Origin: Flavobacteriaceae bacterium
GTDB lineage: Bacteria; Bacteroidota; Bacteroidia; Flavobacteriales; Flavobacteriaceae
DNA: 36,407 nt
NCBI GenBank assembly: GCA_024643425.1
Contig: JAHEMY010000014.1
Coordinates: 1-36,407, forward strand
Direction of reading: 5' to 3'
Below the pieces are notes generated by a model. The model was not told the DNA's origin. It worked only from the letters and a program-made list of their open reading frames with translations, and did no database searches. The position numbers were made by a program, and so were the translations under genes. Shown here piece by piece: positions 18,652-28,338 of this stretch; position 1 is the stretch's first letter, and the number at the start of each line of letters is the position of its first letter.

Positions 18652-20331
18652 TTAAAATTCGTCCGTAACGCATCCTTTGGACGCCGATGAAACGGTTTTG
18701 GCATATTTATATAAGACTCCCTTACTAAATTTCAATGGAGGGGCCTTCCAATTATTTCTTCTGTTTGCTAATTCTTCCTCGGAAACTTGAAGCGTAATCG
18801 ACTTATTTTCTGCATCGATGGTAATGATATCCCCATTTTTCACCAACGCGATTGTTCCACCTTCCTGAGCTTCCGGAGTAATATGTCCTACCACAAAACC
18901 ATGTGTTCCACCGGAAAATCGTCCGTCTGTGATAAGAGCTACATCCTTCCCAAGGCCTGCTCCGATAATCGCCGCCGTTGGTTTCAACATTTCAGGCATT
19001 CCCGGCCCCCCTTTCGGACCTTCATACCTTATCACTACTACATCACCTTTCAATACTTTTCCGTCCCTTATTCCGTCGTTGGCATCATACTCTCCATTAA
19101 ATACTCGTGCAGTTCCTTGGAATCGAAGTCCTTCTTTTCCGGTAATTTTCGCAACACTTCCCTCAGGAGCTAAATTCCCATAAAGCATTTGCAAATGACC
19201 CGTCCTTTTTATGGGTTGTTCTACAGGTTTGATTACATCCTGATTCTCGGCTAGATCTTTAGCCTCCAATAGATTTTCAGCCAAGGTCTTTCCGGTGACC
19301 GTAAGACAATCCCCATGTAGCAAGCCCTTTTTCAATAAATATTTTAACACCGAAGGAATTCCACCAATCGCGTGAACATCCTCCATTAAATATTGACCAC
19401 TTGGTTTTAGATCGGCCAAAAACGGAGTGGTGTCACTAATTCTTTGAAAGTCTTCTAGTGTAAATGAAATCTCTGCAGCTCTTGCAATTGCCAAGAAATG
19501 CAATACAGCATTGGTCGAACCTCCTAGTACCGTAACTAATCGAACCGCATTTTCCAACGATTTTTTAGTGATGATATCACTAGGTTTAATATCTTTTTCC
19601 AATAATAAACGAAGGGCTCTACCTGCTTCGATCGACTCCTCTTTCTTTTCCTTACTTAATGCCGGATTGGATGAATTATACGGAAGGGCCATTCCCAATG
19701 CTTCAATCGCTGAAGCCATAGTGTTAGCGGTATACATTCCACCACAAGCTCCTGCACCGGGGCATGCTTTTTCAACGACCTGCTGAAAGTCGGTTTCGGT
19801 CATAGTTCCCGCCATCTTACTTCCCCAAGCTTCAAAGGCAGAAACTACATCCAACTTCTTACCTTTATGACAACCTGAATCGATGGTGCCACCATACACT
19901 AAAATTGAGGGGCGATCCAACCGAATCATAGCCATTAGTGCACCCGGCATATTCTTATCACAACCTACTACAGTAATCAAACCATCATAGCTCATCGCCT
20001 GCACCACCGTTTCCATAGAATCGGCAATAATATCTCTAGACGGCAATGAATAGCGCATCCCCGGTGTTCCCATCGAAATACCATCGCTTACTCCAATCGT
20101 ATTGAATATAAGACCAACAACATCCTCTTCTTTAGTGCCTTGTTTAGCCAACAGAGCCAAATCGTTCAAGTGCATATTGCAAGGATTTCCTTCATATCCG
20201 GTGCTGGCAATTCCTACGATGGGTTTGTAAAAGTCCTCCTTGGTCAATCCTATGGCATGAAGCATTGCCTGTGCTGCAGGTTGGGTTGGATCCTGTGTTA
20301 CCGTTTTACTGTATTTGTTTAATTGGGCCAT
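18652..20331 (-). CDS. ilvD: Dihydroxy-acid dehydratase
   Basis: Fe-S dehydratase that forms the 2-keto acids of the valine and isoleucine branches. It has 559 residues. The cluster cysteines are C51 (GNPCNMH), C124 (VGCDKNMPG) and C196 ([10 protein letters not shown]). This length and motif set correspond to the oxygen-stable 2Fe-2S type more than to the longer E. coli form (616 residues), though that is a family-level inference. It is the first gene of the ilv operon. Confidence 0.95.
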   Translation of the reverse strand: MAQLNKYSKTVTQDPTQPAAQAMLHAIGLTKEDFYKPIVGIASTGYEGNPCNMHLNDLALLAKQGTKEEDVVGLIFNTIGVSDGISMGTPGMRYSLPSRDIIADSMETVVQAMSYDGLITVVGCDKNMPGALMAMIRLDRPSILVYGGTIDSGCHKGKKLDVVSAFEAWGSKMAGTMTETDFQQVVEKACPGAGACGGMYTANTMASAIEALGMALPYNSSNPALSKEKKEESIEAGRALRLLLEKDIKPSDIITKKSLENAVRLVTVLGGSTNAVLHFLAIARAAEISFTLEDFQRISDTTPFLADLKPSGQYLMEDVHAIGGIPSVLKYLLKKGLLHGDCLTVTGKTLAENLLEAKDLAENQDVIKPVEQPIKRTGHLQMLYGNLAPEGSVAKITGKEGLRFQGTARVFNGEYDANDGIRDGKVLKGDVVVIRYEGPKGGPGMPEMLKPTAAIIGAGLGKDVALITDGRFSGGTHGFVVGHITPEAQEGGTIALVKNGDIITIDAENKSITLQVSEEELANRRNNWKAPPLKFSKGVLYKYAKTVSSASKGCVTDEF

Positions 20332-20363
20332 TTAATTCTAAAGTCCTTTATTTATTGGAGTTT

Positions 20364-20392
20364 CGAAGGTATTGGAAATCTAATCCTTGAAA
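20364..20392 (-). promoter_or_regulatory. Candidate promoter of the ilv operon
   Basis: On the minus strand TACCTTCG (20371-20364) is one base off the -7 consensus TAnnTTTG. TTTC (20392-20389) lies 17 bases upstream as a weak -33 element. It would start transcription ~25 bases before the ilvD ATG. The rest of the 20332-20520 interval is AT-rich, with no hairpin I would call an attenuator. Confidence 0.3.
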
Positions 20393-20548
20393 TCTTATGT
20401 TTCGAACCTGAGCATAAACTCAATGAAGTGTTTTTTACTCTATTTTATTCATTTTCAATATTTTATATTTTTATTTTTACGACAGTCATTTGATTGAAAA
20501 AGAGCATAAAAAAAGCTTTCAAATATTAATCTCCTTTCCTAAAATTGC

Positions 20549-20579
20549 TTTTGTAGTTCTGCATAAAAGTGTACCTTTG
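20549..20579 (+). promoter_or_regulatory. metK promoter
   Basis: TTTTG (20549-20553) and TACCTTTG (20572-20579), separated by 18 bases, match the Bacteroidota -33/-7 consensus very well. The expected start near 20586 is just upstream of the first helix of the SAM-II riboswitch, giving a leader of ~108 bases. Confidence 0.8.
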
Positions 20580-20587
20580 CCTCGTTA

Positions 20588-20640
20588 ATGAGGAAAGATT
20601 TGACTGATTGCAACCTCTGTAAAAAATGCTAAAGGCAGTA
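20588..20640 (+). promoter_or_regulatory. SAM-II riboswitch upstream of metK
   Basis: GAGG (20590-20593) pairs with CCTC (20614-20617). The loop GATTTGACTGATTGCAA matches the conserved SAM-II loop (compare GAUUUAACCGUAUUGCAA of the founding metX example). The 3' segment TGTAAAAAATGCTAAAGG carries the conserved AAAnnnGCTAAA block that forms the pseudoknot. The short helix, its spacing to the promoter, and the metK gene downstream all fit. Between it and the ATG is a weak stem, TTTCTT/AAGAAA followed by five Ts (20671-20689), which might act as a terminator. SAM-II switches more often mask the ribosome site, and I cannot decide which applies. Confidence 0.88.
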
Positions 20641-20693
20641 GTTACTCCCTTCCTAGCGTTCGCTCAGATCTTTCTTAAAAGAAATTTTTACTT

Positions 20694-21950
20694 ATGGCAT
20701 ATTTGTTCACTTCCGAAAGTGTATCAGAAGGACATCCAGACAAAGTCGCTGATCAAATTAGTGATGCATTAATTGACAACTTTTTAGCATTCGATCCGGA
20801 TTCAAAGGTGGCATGTGAAACCTTGGTAACTACAGGTCAGGTAGTTCTTGCTGGAGAAGTGAAATCGAATATCTATTTAGACGTTCAGAAAATTGCACGT
20901 GATGTAATTAACAAGATTGGATACACCAAAGGAGCCTATCAGTTTGATGGTAATTCCTGCGGAGTATTATCTGCCATTCACGAACAAAGTGACGATATCA
21001 ATCGCGGGGTCGATCGCGCTTCTAAAGAAGAACAAGGAGCCGGAGACCAAGGAATGATGTTTGGCTATGCCACACGTGAGACAGAAACCTACATGCCATT
21101 AGCCTTAAACATTTCACATAAAATCTTAATCGAATTAGCTGCATTGCGTCGGGAAAGCACCCAAATAGATTATCTACGCCCGGATTCAAAGAGTCAGGTG
21201 ACCATTGAATACAGCGACGACAATAAACCAATTCGCATCGATTCCATTGTGATTTCAACGCAACACGACGACTTCGACGAAGACGAGCGACGTATGTTGG
21301 ATAAAATAAAGAGTGACCTTATCACGATCTTAATTCCTCGTGTAAAAGCACAACTTAGCCCTGAAATTCAAGCGCTATTCAACGATAAAATTAAATACCA
21401 TATTAATCCTACCGGAAAGTTTGTGATTGGTGGTCCGCATGGAGATACCGGTCTAACCGGAAGAAAGATCATAGTAGACACGTATGGTGGTAAAGGAGCA
21501 CACGGTGGAGGTGCATTTAGTGGAAAAGACCCAAGTAAAGTAGATCGTTCTGCCGCCTATGCCACACGTCATATTGCGAAGAATCTAGTTGCTGCAGGGG
21601 TTTGTGATGAAATTTTAGTTCAGGTAAGTTATGCGATTGGTGTCGCACAACCTATGGGAATCTTTGTGGATACTTATGGAACTGCTAAAGTGAATCTTGC
21701 CGATGGGGCTATTGCGCAAAAAATATCCGAACTCTTCGACATGCGCCCTGCCGCTATTGAAGAACGATTAAAACTTAGACAACCTATTTATTCTGAAACA
21801 GCAGCCTACGGCCATATGGGACGAACGAACGAAGTGGTGACAAAGACCTTTACCACTCCCGATCGACAAACTAAAACCATGGAGGTAGAATTGTTCACCT
21901 GGGAGAAATTGGATTATGTAGAAAAGGTAAAAAAAGCCTTTAACCTCTAA
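20694..21950 (+). CDS. metK: S-adenosylmethionine synthetase
   Basis: Makes SAM from methionine and ATP. It has 418 residues. Seen are the N-terminal [18 protein letters not shown] (ATP/methionine site), [12 protein letters not shown] near 116, and the P-loop-like [19 protein letters not shown] near 272, both MetK signatures. It is slightly longer than E. coli MetK (384) owing to insertions in the middle. It stands alone, with its own promoter and a SAM-II riboswitch, so the enzyme is repressed by its own product. The next gene is convergent, 52 bases away. Confidence 0.97.
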   Translation: MAYLFTSESVSEGHPDKVADQISDALIDNFLAFDPDSKVACETLVTTGQVVLAGEVKSNIYLDVQKIARDVINKIGYTKGAYQFDGNSCGVLSAIHEQSDDINRGVDRASKEEQGAGDQGMMFGYATRETETYMPLALNISHKILIELAALRRESTQIDYLRPDSKSQVTIEYSDDNKPIRIDSIVISTQHDDFDEDERRMLDKIKSDLITILIPRVKAQLSPEIQALFNDKIKYHINPTGKFVIGGPHGDTGLTGRKIIVDTYGGKGAHGGGAFSGKDPSKVDRSAAYATRHIAKNLVAAGVCDEILVQVSYAIGVAQPMGIFVDTYGTAKVNLADGAIAQKISELFDMRPAAIEERLKLRQPIYSETAAYGHMGRTNEVVTKTFTTPDRQTKTMEVELFTWEKLDYVEKVKKAFNL

Positions 21951-22002
21951 AGCCTGAACTTTCCTCCTTTCTTACTTACTATTTGCTAACCGCCTTTAAG
22001 GC

Positions 22003-22209
22003 CTAGGAGTCCTTTTTACAGGTATTAATTCCTAAAGGAACATAAAGCGGACAGAAACTAATGAAACTGGTGAGCACAAAAATTGCTGCCAAAAGTAAGA
22101 GTACTATGCCTAAAGTTCCCGAAATCGTGCCGGTAAAATAGAGAATAACCACTACCGCAGCTATAAGCACTCGAATGGTTTTGTCTTTGGTTCCCATGTT
22201 TTTTTTCAT
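22003..22209 (-). CDS. DUF2892 family small membrane protein
   Basis: 68 residues with two hydrophobic segments (~15-30 and ~33-55). Short Lys-rich termini flank the segments, and the segment GTLGIVLLLLAAIFVLTSF is typical of the DUF2892 / YgaP-C-terminal-like inner membrane family. The segment FCPLYVPLGINTC near the C-terminus fits that family too. The function is unknown. A start at residue 5 (MGTKDK) is equally possible. It lies downstream of alaS and the GSCFA gene on the same strand, after a 64-base gap. Confidence 0.78.
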   Translation of the reverse strand: MKKNMGTKDKTIRVLIAAVVVILYFTGTISGTLGIVLLLLAAIFVLTSFISFCPLYVPLGINTCKKDS

Positions 22210-22273
22210 GATTCTAGTTTTTAGTTACTTAAAGAAACTAAGTTATGAATAAATTCGATGGAAAGACTATGAC

Positions 22274-23227
22274 CTAAGTCATAAATGTGATGTGCTGGAA
22301 TTGCTCCTTTAAACGCAGCATACGTTCTTCTAATTTTGCTTCAAACTGTTTATGGGATTCACTGTCAGGATGAAAGGGCCGGTGTTGTAAGCCTCTTTGA
22401 ATCGAAGCAATTTCATGTTGAAGTGGAAGGGTGGCTTCAGAAATCCAAACCAATTTAAAACGTTCCCAGATATATTGAATGGCCGTTTCATTTGGGTGGA
22501 TCATGTCTTCAGTATAAAACCGGTAATCCCGCAACTCGTCCATCATCAATTCGTAAGACGGAAAATAATGCGTGCGTTCCGTTGATGCAAGTGCATTATG
22601 AATTCCAGAAATAAGTACTGACTTGCTGTGAGTATTCTCTACAAAACCATCCTTTAAATGTCTTACAGGAGAAACCGTGAAAATAAGGGTCGTGTTTTTA
22701 TTAATTTGCTGAATTGCAGCGGCAATTCTCCTCAAACATTCAGAAATCGTTTGTCCTGAAAGCAGTTCTTTTGAAAATGCCGATTGAGGTATTTTATGGC
22801 AATTGGCCACTATTTCATTAGAGGTTTTCAAACGATATACCCACGCCGAACCTAAGGTTATTATCATGTGTGAACTATTATAGATATAGAAATGTAGGCC
22901 TTCCAATGCGGCATTAAGCTTGGAAATTACTTCTGTTTTGTTCGATGTTGAAAATCTTGAATGGACGTCATAACAGTGCCACAGTCCGTTATGTTCAAAC
23001 AGATCATCTTCTGTGAAGTACTTTTGACGGATAGCGCGATCTATCAGCTTTTCAATCGAAATTGGATTGAAAATTACCCCAAAAGGGTTTTGTTTATTCT
23101 GAAACTTTACATACTCCAACTTCGCCCCAATGTTCTCTGAAAAACAGGAACCCACCAGCAATACCTTCGAATCGTAATCAATGGACGGTTCTTCAGGTTT
23201 TAATGGGATGTGCGTTTGCAGTTGCAT
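22274..23227 (-). CDS. GSCFA domain protein
   Basis: 317 residues with the family-defining motif near the N-terminus, LLVGSCFSENIG (~24-35), followed by NPFGVIFNPISI and, further on, ITLGSAWVYR and FTVSPVRHLKDGF. GSCFA proteins are common in Bacteroidota and are SGNH-hydrolase-like, with the serine of GSCF as the presumed nucleophile; the substrate is not known. It has no signal peptide. It starts 3 bases after the alaS stop, so it is very probably co-transcribed. Confidence 0.88.
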   Translation of the reverse strand: MQLQTHIPLKPEEPSIDYDSKVLLVGSCFSENIGAKLEYVKFQNKQNPFGVIFNPISIEKLIDRAIRQKYFTEDDLFEHNGLWHCYDVHSRFSTSNKTEVISKLNAALEGLHFYIYNSSHMIITLGSAWVYRLKTSNEIVANCHKIPQSAFSKELLSGQTISECLRRIAAAIQQINKNTTLIFTVSPVRHLKDGFVENTHSKSVLISGIHNALASTERTHYFPSYELMMDELRDYRFYTEDMIHPNETAIQYIWERFKLVWISEATLPLQHEIASIQRGLQHRPFHPDSESHKQFEAKLEERMLRLKEQFQHITFMT

Positions 23228-23230
23228 GGT

Positions 23231-25843
23231 TTATTCCAAATAAGCTTCGGCTGCTTTAAGAGCTTCAGAAATTCCCTCTGGATTCTTCCCTCCTGCTGTT
23301 GCAAAAAATGGTTGTCCGCCACCGCCGCCTTGAATGTATTTGCCTAATTCACGCACAATGGTTCCGGCATTGAGTGATTTTGAGGCAACCACATCTTTAG
23401 CGATGTAGCAAGTAAGCATGGCTTTGCCGTCGTTTTCGCTTCCAAATAGTAAAAACAAATTATCTACTTCATTACCCAATTCGAAAGCCAAATCTTTTTG
23501 TGCCGCAGCATCCAAAGAAATTTCTGAGGCTAGAAAGTTTACGCCATTCATGTTTTGAACTTCCGACTTCAACGTACCTTTTAAATGCTGTGCTTTTTCT
23601 TTAAGTAGTTGTTGAATTTGTTTTTGAAAGTCATTGTTCTCCTGCTGAAGTTTTTCGATAGACTGGATAGGATCCGGAGTATTATTCAATAACTTCTGAA
23701 CTGTTTTAAATGTTTCAGAACGCGTTTCAAAATACTGCTTTGCGGTATCTCCTGTGATGGCTTCAATCCTCCTAATTCCAGATGCTACTGCGGTTTCACC
23801 AGTAATAATAAAATGCCAAACATCGGAAGTATTAGGCACATGTGTTCCCCCACAAAGTTCCATCGACTTTCCAAATTTAATAGCGCGCACCGAGTCGCCA
23901 TATTTTTCTCCAAACAAGGCAATGGCTCCTTCATCAATGGCTTGCTGATAGGGAATATTGCGTCGTTCTTCCAAGGCCAATCCTTGGCGGATTCGGGCAT
24001 TTACAAACTCTTCTACCATTCTCAATTCGTCATCGGTAACCTTACTGAAATGTGAAAAGTCAAAACGCAAACCTTTGCTATTCACCATAGAACCTTTTTG
24101 CCCCACATGTTCTCCCAAGATGTTTCGCAAGGCTTGGTGTAACAAGTGCGTAGCTGTATGATTGGATGCAGTTCGCGTACGTTGTTTAAGATCTACAACT
24201 CCTTTGAATCGCTCTTCAGGGTTTCTAGGTAAGTTCTTTGTAAAATGAACAATAAGATTATTCTCCTTCTTGGTATCAATAATGTAAACCACTTCTCCAT
24301 TTGCCGCCTCCAAATATCCTTTGTCACCAACTTGTCCACCGCCTTCAGGATAAAATGGGGTGAGGTTGAACACCAATTGGTACATTTCACCGTCTTTCTT
24401 GTTCTCCACTTTGCGGTAGCGCGTTATTCGAATGGAAGCCTCTAAGGTGTCGTAACCCACAAACTCTTCTTCTTGGTCGTCGGTTAGTACTACCCAATCA
24501 CCGGTCTCTACCTTAGTAGCTGCGCGAGAACGTTCCTTTTGTTTTTGTAATTGTTCTTCAAATCCTTTAGAATCTAAATCGTAACCGCGCTCTCTAAGTA
24601 TAAGAGCGGTAAGATCGATTGGAAATCCATAGGTATCATATAATTCAAAGGCCTTGGTGCCCGAAACTACTTTTTCGCTCTGATTGGAAATTACGTTTTC
24701 CAACAAAATCAATCCTTGATCCAGCGTTCGTAGGAACGACACCTCTTCTTCCCGAATCACATTGGCGATAAGGTCTCGTTCCGAAACCAATTCAGGAAAG
24801 GCATTCCCCATCATTCGGGAAAGGGTTGGCACTAATTTATAAATGAAAGGTTCTTTTGTGTCAAGAAAGGTGAATCCGTAGCGAATCGCCCGACGTAGAA
24901 TTCTTCGAATCACATAACCGGCTCCCGAATTGCTTGGTAGTTGTCCATCGGCAATAGAAAAAGCAACGGCTCGAATATGGTCTGCGATTACACGAATGGC
25001 AACATCTTTTTTATCGTCCTTCCCATATTTTGCATCGGTCACCGCTTCGATTTCTCTAATAATAGGGGTGAAAACATCGGTGTCGTAATTGCTCTTTTTA
25101 TGCTGAAGTACCATACAAAGGCGCTCAAATCCCATCCCGGTATCGACGTGTTGCGCCGGAAGTTTTTCCAAGCTCCCATCCATCTTTCTATTGAATTGCA
25201 TGAACACCAAGTTCCAAATCTCCACCACCAATGGGTGATCATGATTTACTAATTGGGCCCCCGGAAGTTTTGCTTTCTCTTCTGCCGAACGCAAATCGAC
25301 ATGAATTTCACTACAAGGTCCACAGGGTCCCTGCTCTCCCATTTCCCAAAAGTTGTCTTTTTTATTTCCGTTCAAGATGCGATCTTCGGCCACAAATTGC
25401 TTCCAAAAATCGTAGGCTTCGTTGTCACGCTCCAATCCTTCGGATGCATCTCCTTCAAAAATAGTGACGTATAAAATGTCCTTGTCTATTTTGAATACTT
25501 CAGTGAGTAATTCCCACGCCCATTCAATCGCTTCTTTCTTAAAGTAATCGCCAAAACTCCAATTGCCTAGCATTTCAAACATGGTGTGGTGGTAGGTATC
25601 CATCCCTACTTCTTCCAAATCGTTGTGTTTTCCGCTTACCCGCAAACACTTTTGTGTATCGGCCACCCGCACATTCTTGGCGGGGGTGTTTCCTAAGAAA
25701 AACTCTTTAAATTGGTTCATCCCGGCATTGGTAAACATAAGGGTGGGATCCCCTTTAACTACCATAGGTGCCGAAGGAACGATGGCATGGGATTTCGATT
25801 TGAAAAAATCTAAAAATTGCTGACGAATTTCTACCGAAGTCAT
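23231..25843 (-). CDS. alaS: Alanyl-tRNA synthetase
   Basis: 870 residues, close to E. coli AlaS (876). The class II aminoacylation core is at the N-terminus ([14 protein letters not shown] near 34, then [10 protein letters not shown] near 163). The editing domain has the zinc-type motifs HTATHLLH and CGGTHVPNT. The C-terminal DHHA1-type domain ends in [14 protein letters not shown]. All parts are present with no truncation. Confidence 0.97.
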   Translation of the reverse strand: MTSVEIRQQFLDFFKSKSHAIVPSAPMVVKGDPTLMFTNAGMNQFKEFFLGNTPAKNVRVADTQKCLRVSGKHNDLEEVGMDTYHHTMFEMLGNWSFGDYFKKEAIEWAWELLTEVFKIDKDILYVTIFEGDASEGLERDNEAYDFWKQFVAEDRILNGNKKDNFWEMGEQGPCGPCSEIHVDLRSAEEKAKLPGAQLVNHDHPLVVEIWNLVFMQFNRKMDGSLEKLPAQHVDTGMGFERLCMVLQHKKSNYDTDVFTPIIREIEAVTDAKYGKDDKKDVAIRVIADHIRAVAFSIADGQLPSNSGAGYVIRRILRRAIRYGFTFLDTKEPFIYKLVPTLSRMMGNAFPELVSERDLIANVIREEEVSFLRTLDQGLILLENVISNQSEKVVSGTKAFELYDTYGFPIDLTALILRERGYDLDSKGFEEQLQKQKERSRAATKVETGDWVVLTDDQEEEFVGYDTLEASIRITRYRKVENKKDGEMYQLVFNLTPFYPEGGGQVGDKGYLEAANGEVVYIIDTKKENNLIVHFTKNLPRNPEERFKGVVDLKQRTRTASNHTATHLLHQALRNILGEHVGQKGSMVNSKGLRFDFSHFSKVTDDELRMVEEFVNARIRQGLALEERRNIPYQQAIDEGAIALFGEKYGDSVRAIKFGKSMELCGGTHVPNTSDVWHFIITGETAVASGIRRIEAITGDTAKQYFETRSETFKTVQKLLNNTPDPIQSIEKLQQENNDFQKQIQQLLKEKAQHLKGTLKSEVQNMNGVNFLASEISLDAAAQKDLAFELGNEVDNLFLLFGSENDGKAMLTCYIAKDVVASKSLNAGTIVRELGKYIQGGGGGQPFFATAGGKNPEGISEALKAAEAYLE

Positions 25844-25869
25844 AAATGTTTATTAATTGTAATTGGCCA

Positions 25870-25902
25870 TTTTCTGGCAATAACAAACAATTTCTATATT
25901 TG
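25870..25902 (+). promoter_or_regulatory. Promoter of the M23 peptidase gene
   Basis: TATATTTG (25895-25902) is a perfect TAnnTTTG -7 box. TTTTC (25870-25874), 20 bases upstream, is an acceptable -33 element. The transcript would carry a ~55-base leader before the ATG at 25963. Confidence 0.6.
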
Positions 25903-25962
25903 TTATGCGTTACATCTAAGGTTTTCCCCTTAAATTACCGCAAAAATAGGACTTTTTAAATT

Positions 25963-26940
25963 ATGTCGAAGGTAAAATATTACTACGATAGCGAGACGCT
26001 CTCTTACCGCAAGATTGAACCCAAAAAAGGTCGGAAACTAAGCATTTTCCTCCTCTCTTTGCTTGGTAGCCTCTTAAGTGGTTTCCTATTATTATTGATT
26101 TATTTAAATCTTCCAAACGTTGAAACACCAAAAGAACGGGAATTGCGCCGGGAATTGGCCCAAATGGAATTGCAGTTTGAGTTGATTAACAAAAAAATGA
26201 ATCAAGCCGAAACGGTCCTCTATCAATTGGCCGATCGAGACAACAACCTATATCGAGTATACTTTGAAGCCAACCCCATTCCGGATGAACAACGAAAAGC
26301 CGGTTTTGGTGGGGTAAATCGCTATAAAGACCTTGAAGGTTTCGACAATTCGAAACTCATTATCAATACTAGTAAGCGTTTAGACATTTTAACTAAACAA
26401 ATTGTCGTACAATCCAAATCTCTTGATGAAATTGCGCAATTGGCAGCCGACAAAGAAAAATTGTTAGAGGCGATTCCTGCTATTCAACCTGTGAACAATG
26501 AAGATCTAACACGCATGGCCTCCGGTTTTGGGTATCGAACCGATCCTTTTACTAAGGCTCGTAAATTCCATTGGGGAATGGATTTTACTTCGCCGCGAGG
26601 CACACCGGTCTATGCCTCAGGCAATGGGGTGGTATCTCGTGCAGATAATACGGCTAGCGGCTATGGAAATCACATTCGAATCGACCATGGTTTTGGTTAT
26701 GAAAGTCTGTATGCGCACTTGTACAAATTCAATGTTCGTCGTGGGCAACGCATAAAAAGAGGAGATCTTATCGGCTATGTTGGAAGTACAGGACGAAGTG
26801 AAGCGCCGCACTTGCATTATGAAATATTCAAGGACGGCAACCGAATTAACCCAATAAATTTCTACTACGGCAACCTTACTCCGGAAGAATTCTCTAAATT
26901 GCTGTTAAAATCGCAACAAGAGAACCAATCTTTAGACTAA
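25963..26940 (+). CDS. M23 (LytM-type) peptidase, membrane-anchored
   Basis: 325 residues. There is a short Lys-rich cytoplasmic N-terminus, one membrane segment (~27-48), then a helical, probably coiled-coil stretch (~55-165). The zinc endopeptidase domain follows from ~185: GFGYRTDPFTKARKFHWGMDF with the first His/Asp ligands, GYGNHIRIDHG, and HLHYEIF with the last ligand pair. The active-site residues are intact, so it probably cuts peptidoglycan cross-bridges in the periplasm or, as in some relatives, regulates another hydrolase. Its stop overlaps the next start (TAATG). Confidence 0.92.
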   Translation: MSKVKYYYDSETLSYRKIEPKKGRKLSIFLLSLLGSLLSGFLLLLIYLNLPNVETPKERELRRELAQMELQFELINKKMNQAETVLYQLADRDNNLYRVYFEANPIPDEQRKAGFGGVNRYKDLEGFDNSKLIINTSKRLDILTKQIVVQSKSLDEIAQLAADKEKLLEAIPAIQPVNNEDLTRMASGFGYRTDPFTKARKFHWGMDFTSPRGTPVYASGNGVVSRADNTASGYGNHIRIDHGFGYESLYAHLYKFNVRRGQRIKRGDLIGYVGSTGRSEAPHLHYEIFKDGNRINPINFYYGNLTPEEFSKLLLKSQQENQSLD

Positions 26941-27269
26941 TGCATATAGACCTTCCTGAAAAAAGATATTACGGCATCGGCGAAGTAGCCAAAGCCTTTG
27001 ATGTGAATACCTCACTCATTCGATTTTGGGAAAAGGAATTTGACGTGTTACAACCCAAGAAGAATGCTAAAGGAAATCGAAAATTCACACCGGAAGACAT
27101 CAAAAACCTAGAATTGATCTATCATTTGGTGAAAGAACGCGGTTTTACACTAGATGGAGCAAAGATTCATTTAAAGGAAAACAAACATAAAACACTCAAT
27201 AAATTTGAGATTATTCGAAAGTTAGAAACTGTAAAATCTGAACTTTTAAAAATAAAAGACAACCTATAA
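26940..27269 (+). CDS. MerR-type helix-turn-helix regulator
   Basis: 109 residues, essentially only the MerR DNA-binding domain: YGIGEVAKAFDVNTSLIRFWEKEF (~10-33) is the helix-turn-helix and wing start, and NRKFTPEDIKNLELIYHLV (~44-62) is the second half. It has no effector or metal-binding C-terminus, only a Lys-rich helix. The target genes are unknown. The start overlaps the peptidase stop, and lemA begins 12 bases later, so the four- to five-gene unit may be co-expressed. Confidence 0.9.
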   Translation: MHIDLPEKRYYGIGEVAKAFDVNTSLIRFWEKEFDVLQPKKNAKGNRKFTPEDIKNLELIYHLVKERGFTLDGAKIHLKENKHKTLNKFEIIRKLETVKSELLKIKDNL

Positions 27270-27281
27270 ATACCACCCATA

Positions 27282-27890
27282 ATGAAAAAAGGACTTCTAC
27301 TTATAATCGGAATCGTAGCTTTCATAGCAATTATTGGCTTTATCATCGGCCCCGGTTTTTACAATAAAGCAATTACCTTGAAAGAAGGGGCTACGGCCCA
27401 ATGGGGAAATGTGGAAAGTGCATATCAGCGCCGTGCCGACCTGATTCCAAACATCGTGAATACAGCCAAAGGATATGCTGAATTTGAGCAAGAAACGCTC
27501 ACCAAGGTAATCGAAGCACGTAGCAAAGCGACTTCCGTGACCATCGACCCAACCAACATCACGCCTCAGCAATTGGAGCAATTTCAGGAAGTGCAAAGCG
27601 GACTTAGTTCTGCGCTAGCTCGGTTATTAGCCGTTTTTGAACGCTATCCAGATTTGAAAGCGAACGAGAATTTCAAAGAGTTGATTAACGAATTGGAGCG
27701 TACCGAAAACCGCATCAATGTAGAACGTAACCGATTTAACGAAACGGTGCGTCCTTTGAACGAACACATCAAGAAATTCCCAAACAACATTGTGAACAAT
27801 TTCATCGGGAAGTTTGAACCGATGGAATACTTCAAAGCAAAAGAAGGAACCGACGAGGCTCCTGAAGTAGAATTCGATTTTGGCAATTAA
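27282..27890 (+). CDS. lemA: LemA family protein
   Basis: 202 residues. An N-terminal membrane segment (~4-24, LLLIIGIVAFIAIIGFIIG) is followed by the LemA helical bundle, with the hallmark region AQWGNVESAYQRRADLIPNIVNTAKGY. The family is widespread; its function is unclear, but it is often paired with TPM-domain proteins, as here. The TPM gene begins 1 base after its stop. Confidence 0.92.
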   Translation: MKKGLLLIIGIVAFIAIIGFIIGPGFYNKAITLKEGATAQWGNVESAYQRRADLIPNIVNTAKGYAEFEQETLTKVIEARSKATSVTIDPTNITPQQLEQFQEVQSGLSSALARLLAVFERYPDLKANENFKELINELERTENRINVERNRFNETVRPLNEHIKKFPNNIVNNFIGKFEPMEYFKAKEGTDEAPEVEFDFGN

Positions 27891-27891
27891 G

Positions 27892-28335
27892 ATGAAACAG
27901 TCCAAAGTTGAAGAATTTCTTACTGCCCAAGAAGAAGCAGAAATTATTGAAGCTATTTGCACCGCCGAAAACCATACCAGCGGTGAGATTCGGGTACATC
28001 TAGAACCGCATTCGAAAATGGATGCTTTCGATAGAGCTGCCGAAGTGTTTGATATGCTGGGCATGGATAAAACCAAAGCTCGGAACGGAGTATTGATTTA
28101 TGTTGCCGTTGAAGACCGCACCCTTGTAATCTTAGGAGATCAAGGCATCAACGACAAAGTTCCACCGCATTTCTGGGAAAGCACCAAAGACATTATTATC
28201 CATCATTTCAAAGAAGGTGCCATGAAACAAGGGCTGGTCGAGGGAATCCTTATGGCCGGACAACAATTAAAGGCTCATTTTCCTTATGAAGACGGGGACA
28301 CCAACGAGTTGCCCAACGAAATAAGTACCCATTAA
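27892..28335 (+). CDS. TPM domain protein (short, soluble)
   Basis: 147 residues forming a TPM (YgcG-like) domain without signal peptide or membrane segment: TSGEIRVHLEPHS near 34 and ARNGVLIYVAVEDRTLVILGD near 65. The domain occurs in acid phosphatases of thylakoids and in many bacterial membrane proteins; its activity here is not known. I chose the ATG at 27892, 1 base after lemA; an upstream in-frame start would overlap lemA by 11 bases. The related, secreted TPM gene follows 3 bases later. Confidence 0.85.
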   Translation: MKQSKVEEFLTAQEEAEIIEAICTAENHTSGEIRVHLEPHSKMDAFDRAAEVFDMLGMDKTKARNGVLIYVAVEDRTLVILGDQGINDKVPPHFWESTKDIIIHHFKEGAMKQGLVEGILMAGQQLKAHFPYEDGDTNELPNEISTH

Positions 28336-28338
28336 ACC

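Noticed and set aside
20463-20507. Possible leader peptide before ilvD (minus strand, 14 codons ending in TVVKIKI) as a branched-chain attenuator
   Set aside because: The Val/Ile content is ordinary for such AT-rich DNA, no alternative hairpins or terminator follow, and the best ilvD promoter candidate lies downstream of it.
21990-22020. GCCTTTAAGGC dyad between metK and the DUF2892 gene as a terminator
   Set aside because: The stem is only 4-5 bp and the T run is offset by about 10 bases, so I would not call it.
24941-25474. Open frames of 60-100 codons on the plus strand inside alaS
   Set aside because: They are shadows of a full-length, well-conserved alaS and lack any recognisable motif.
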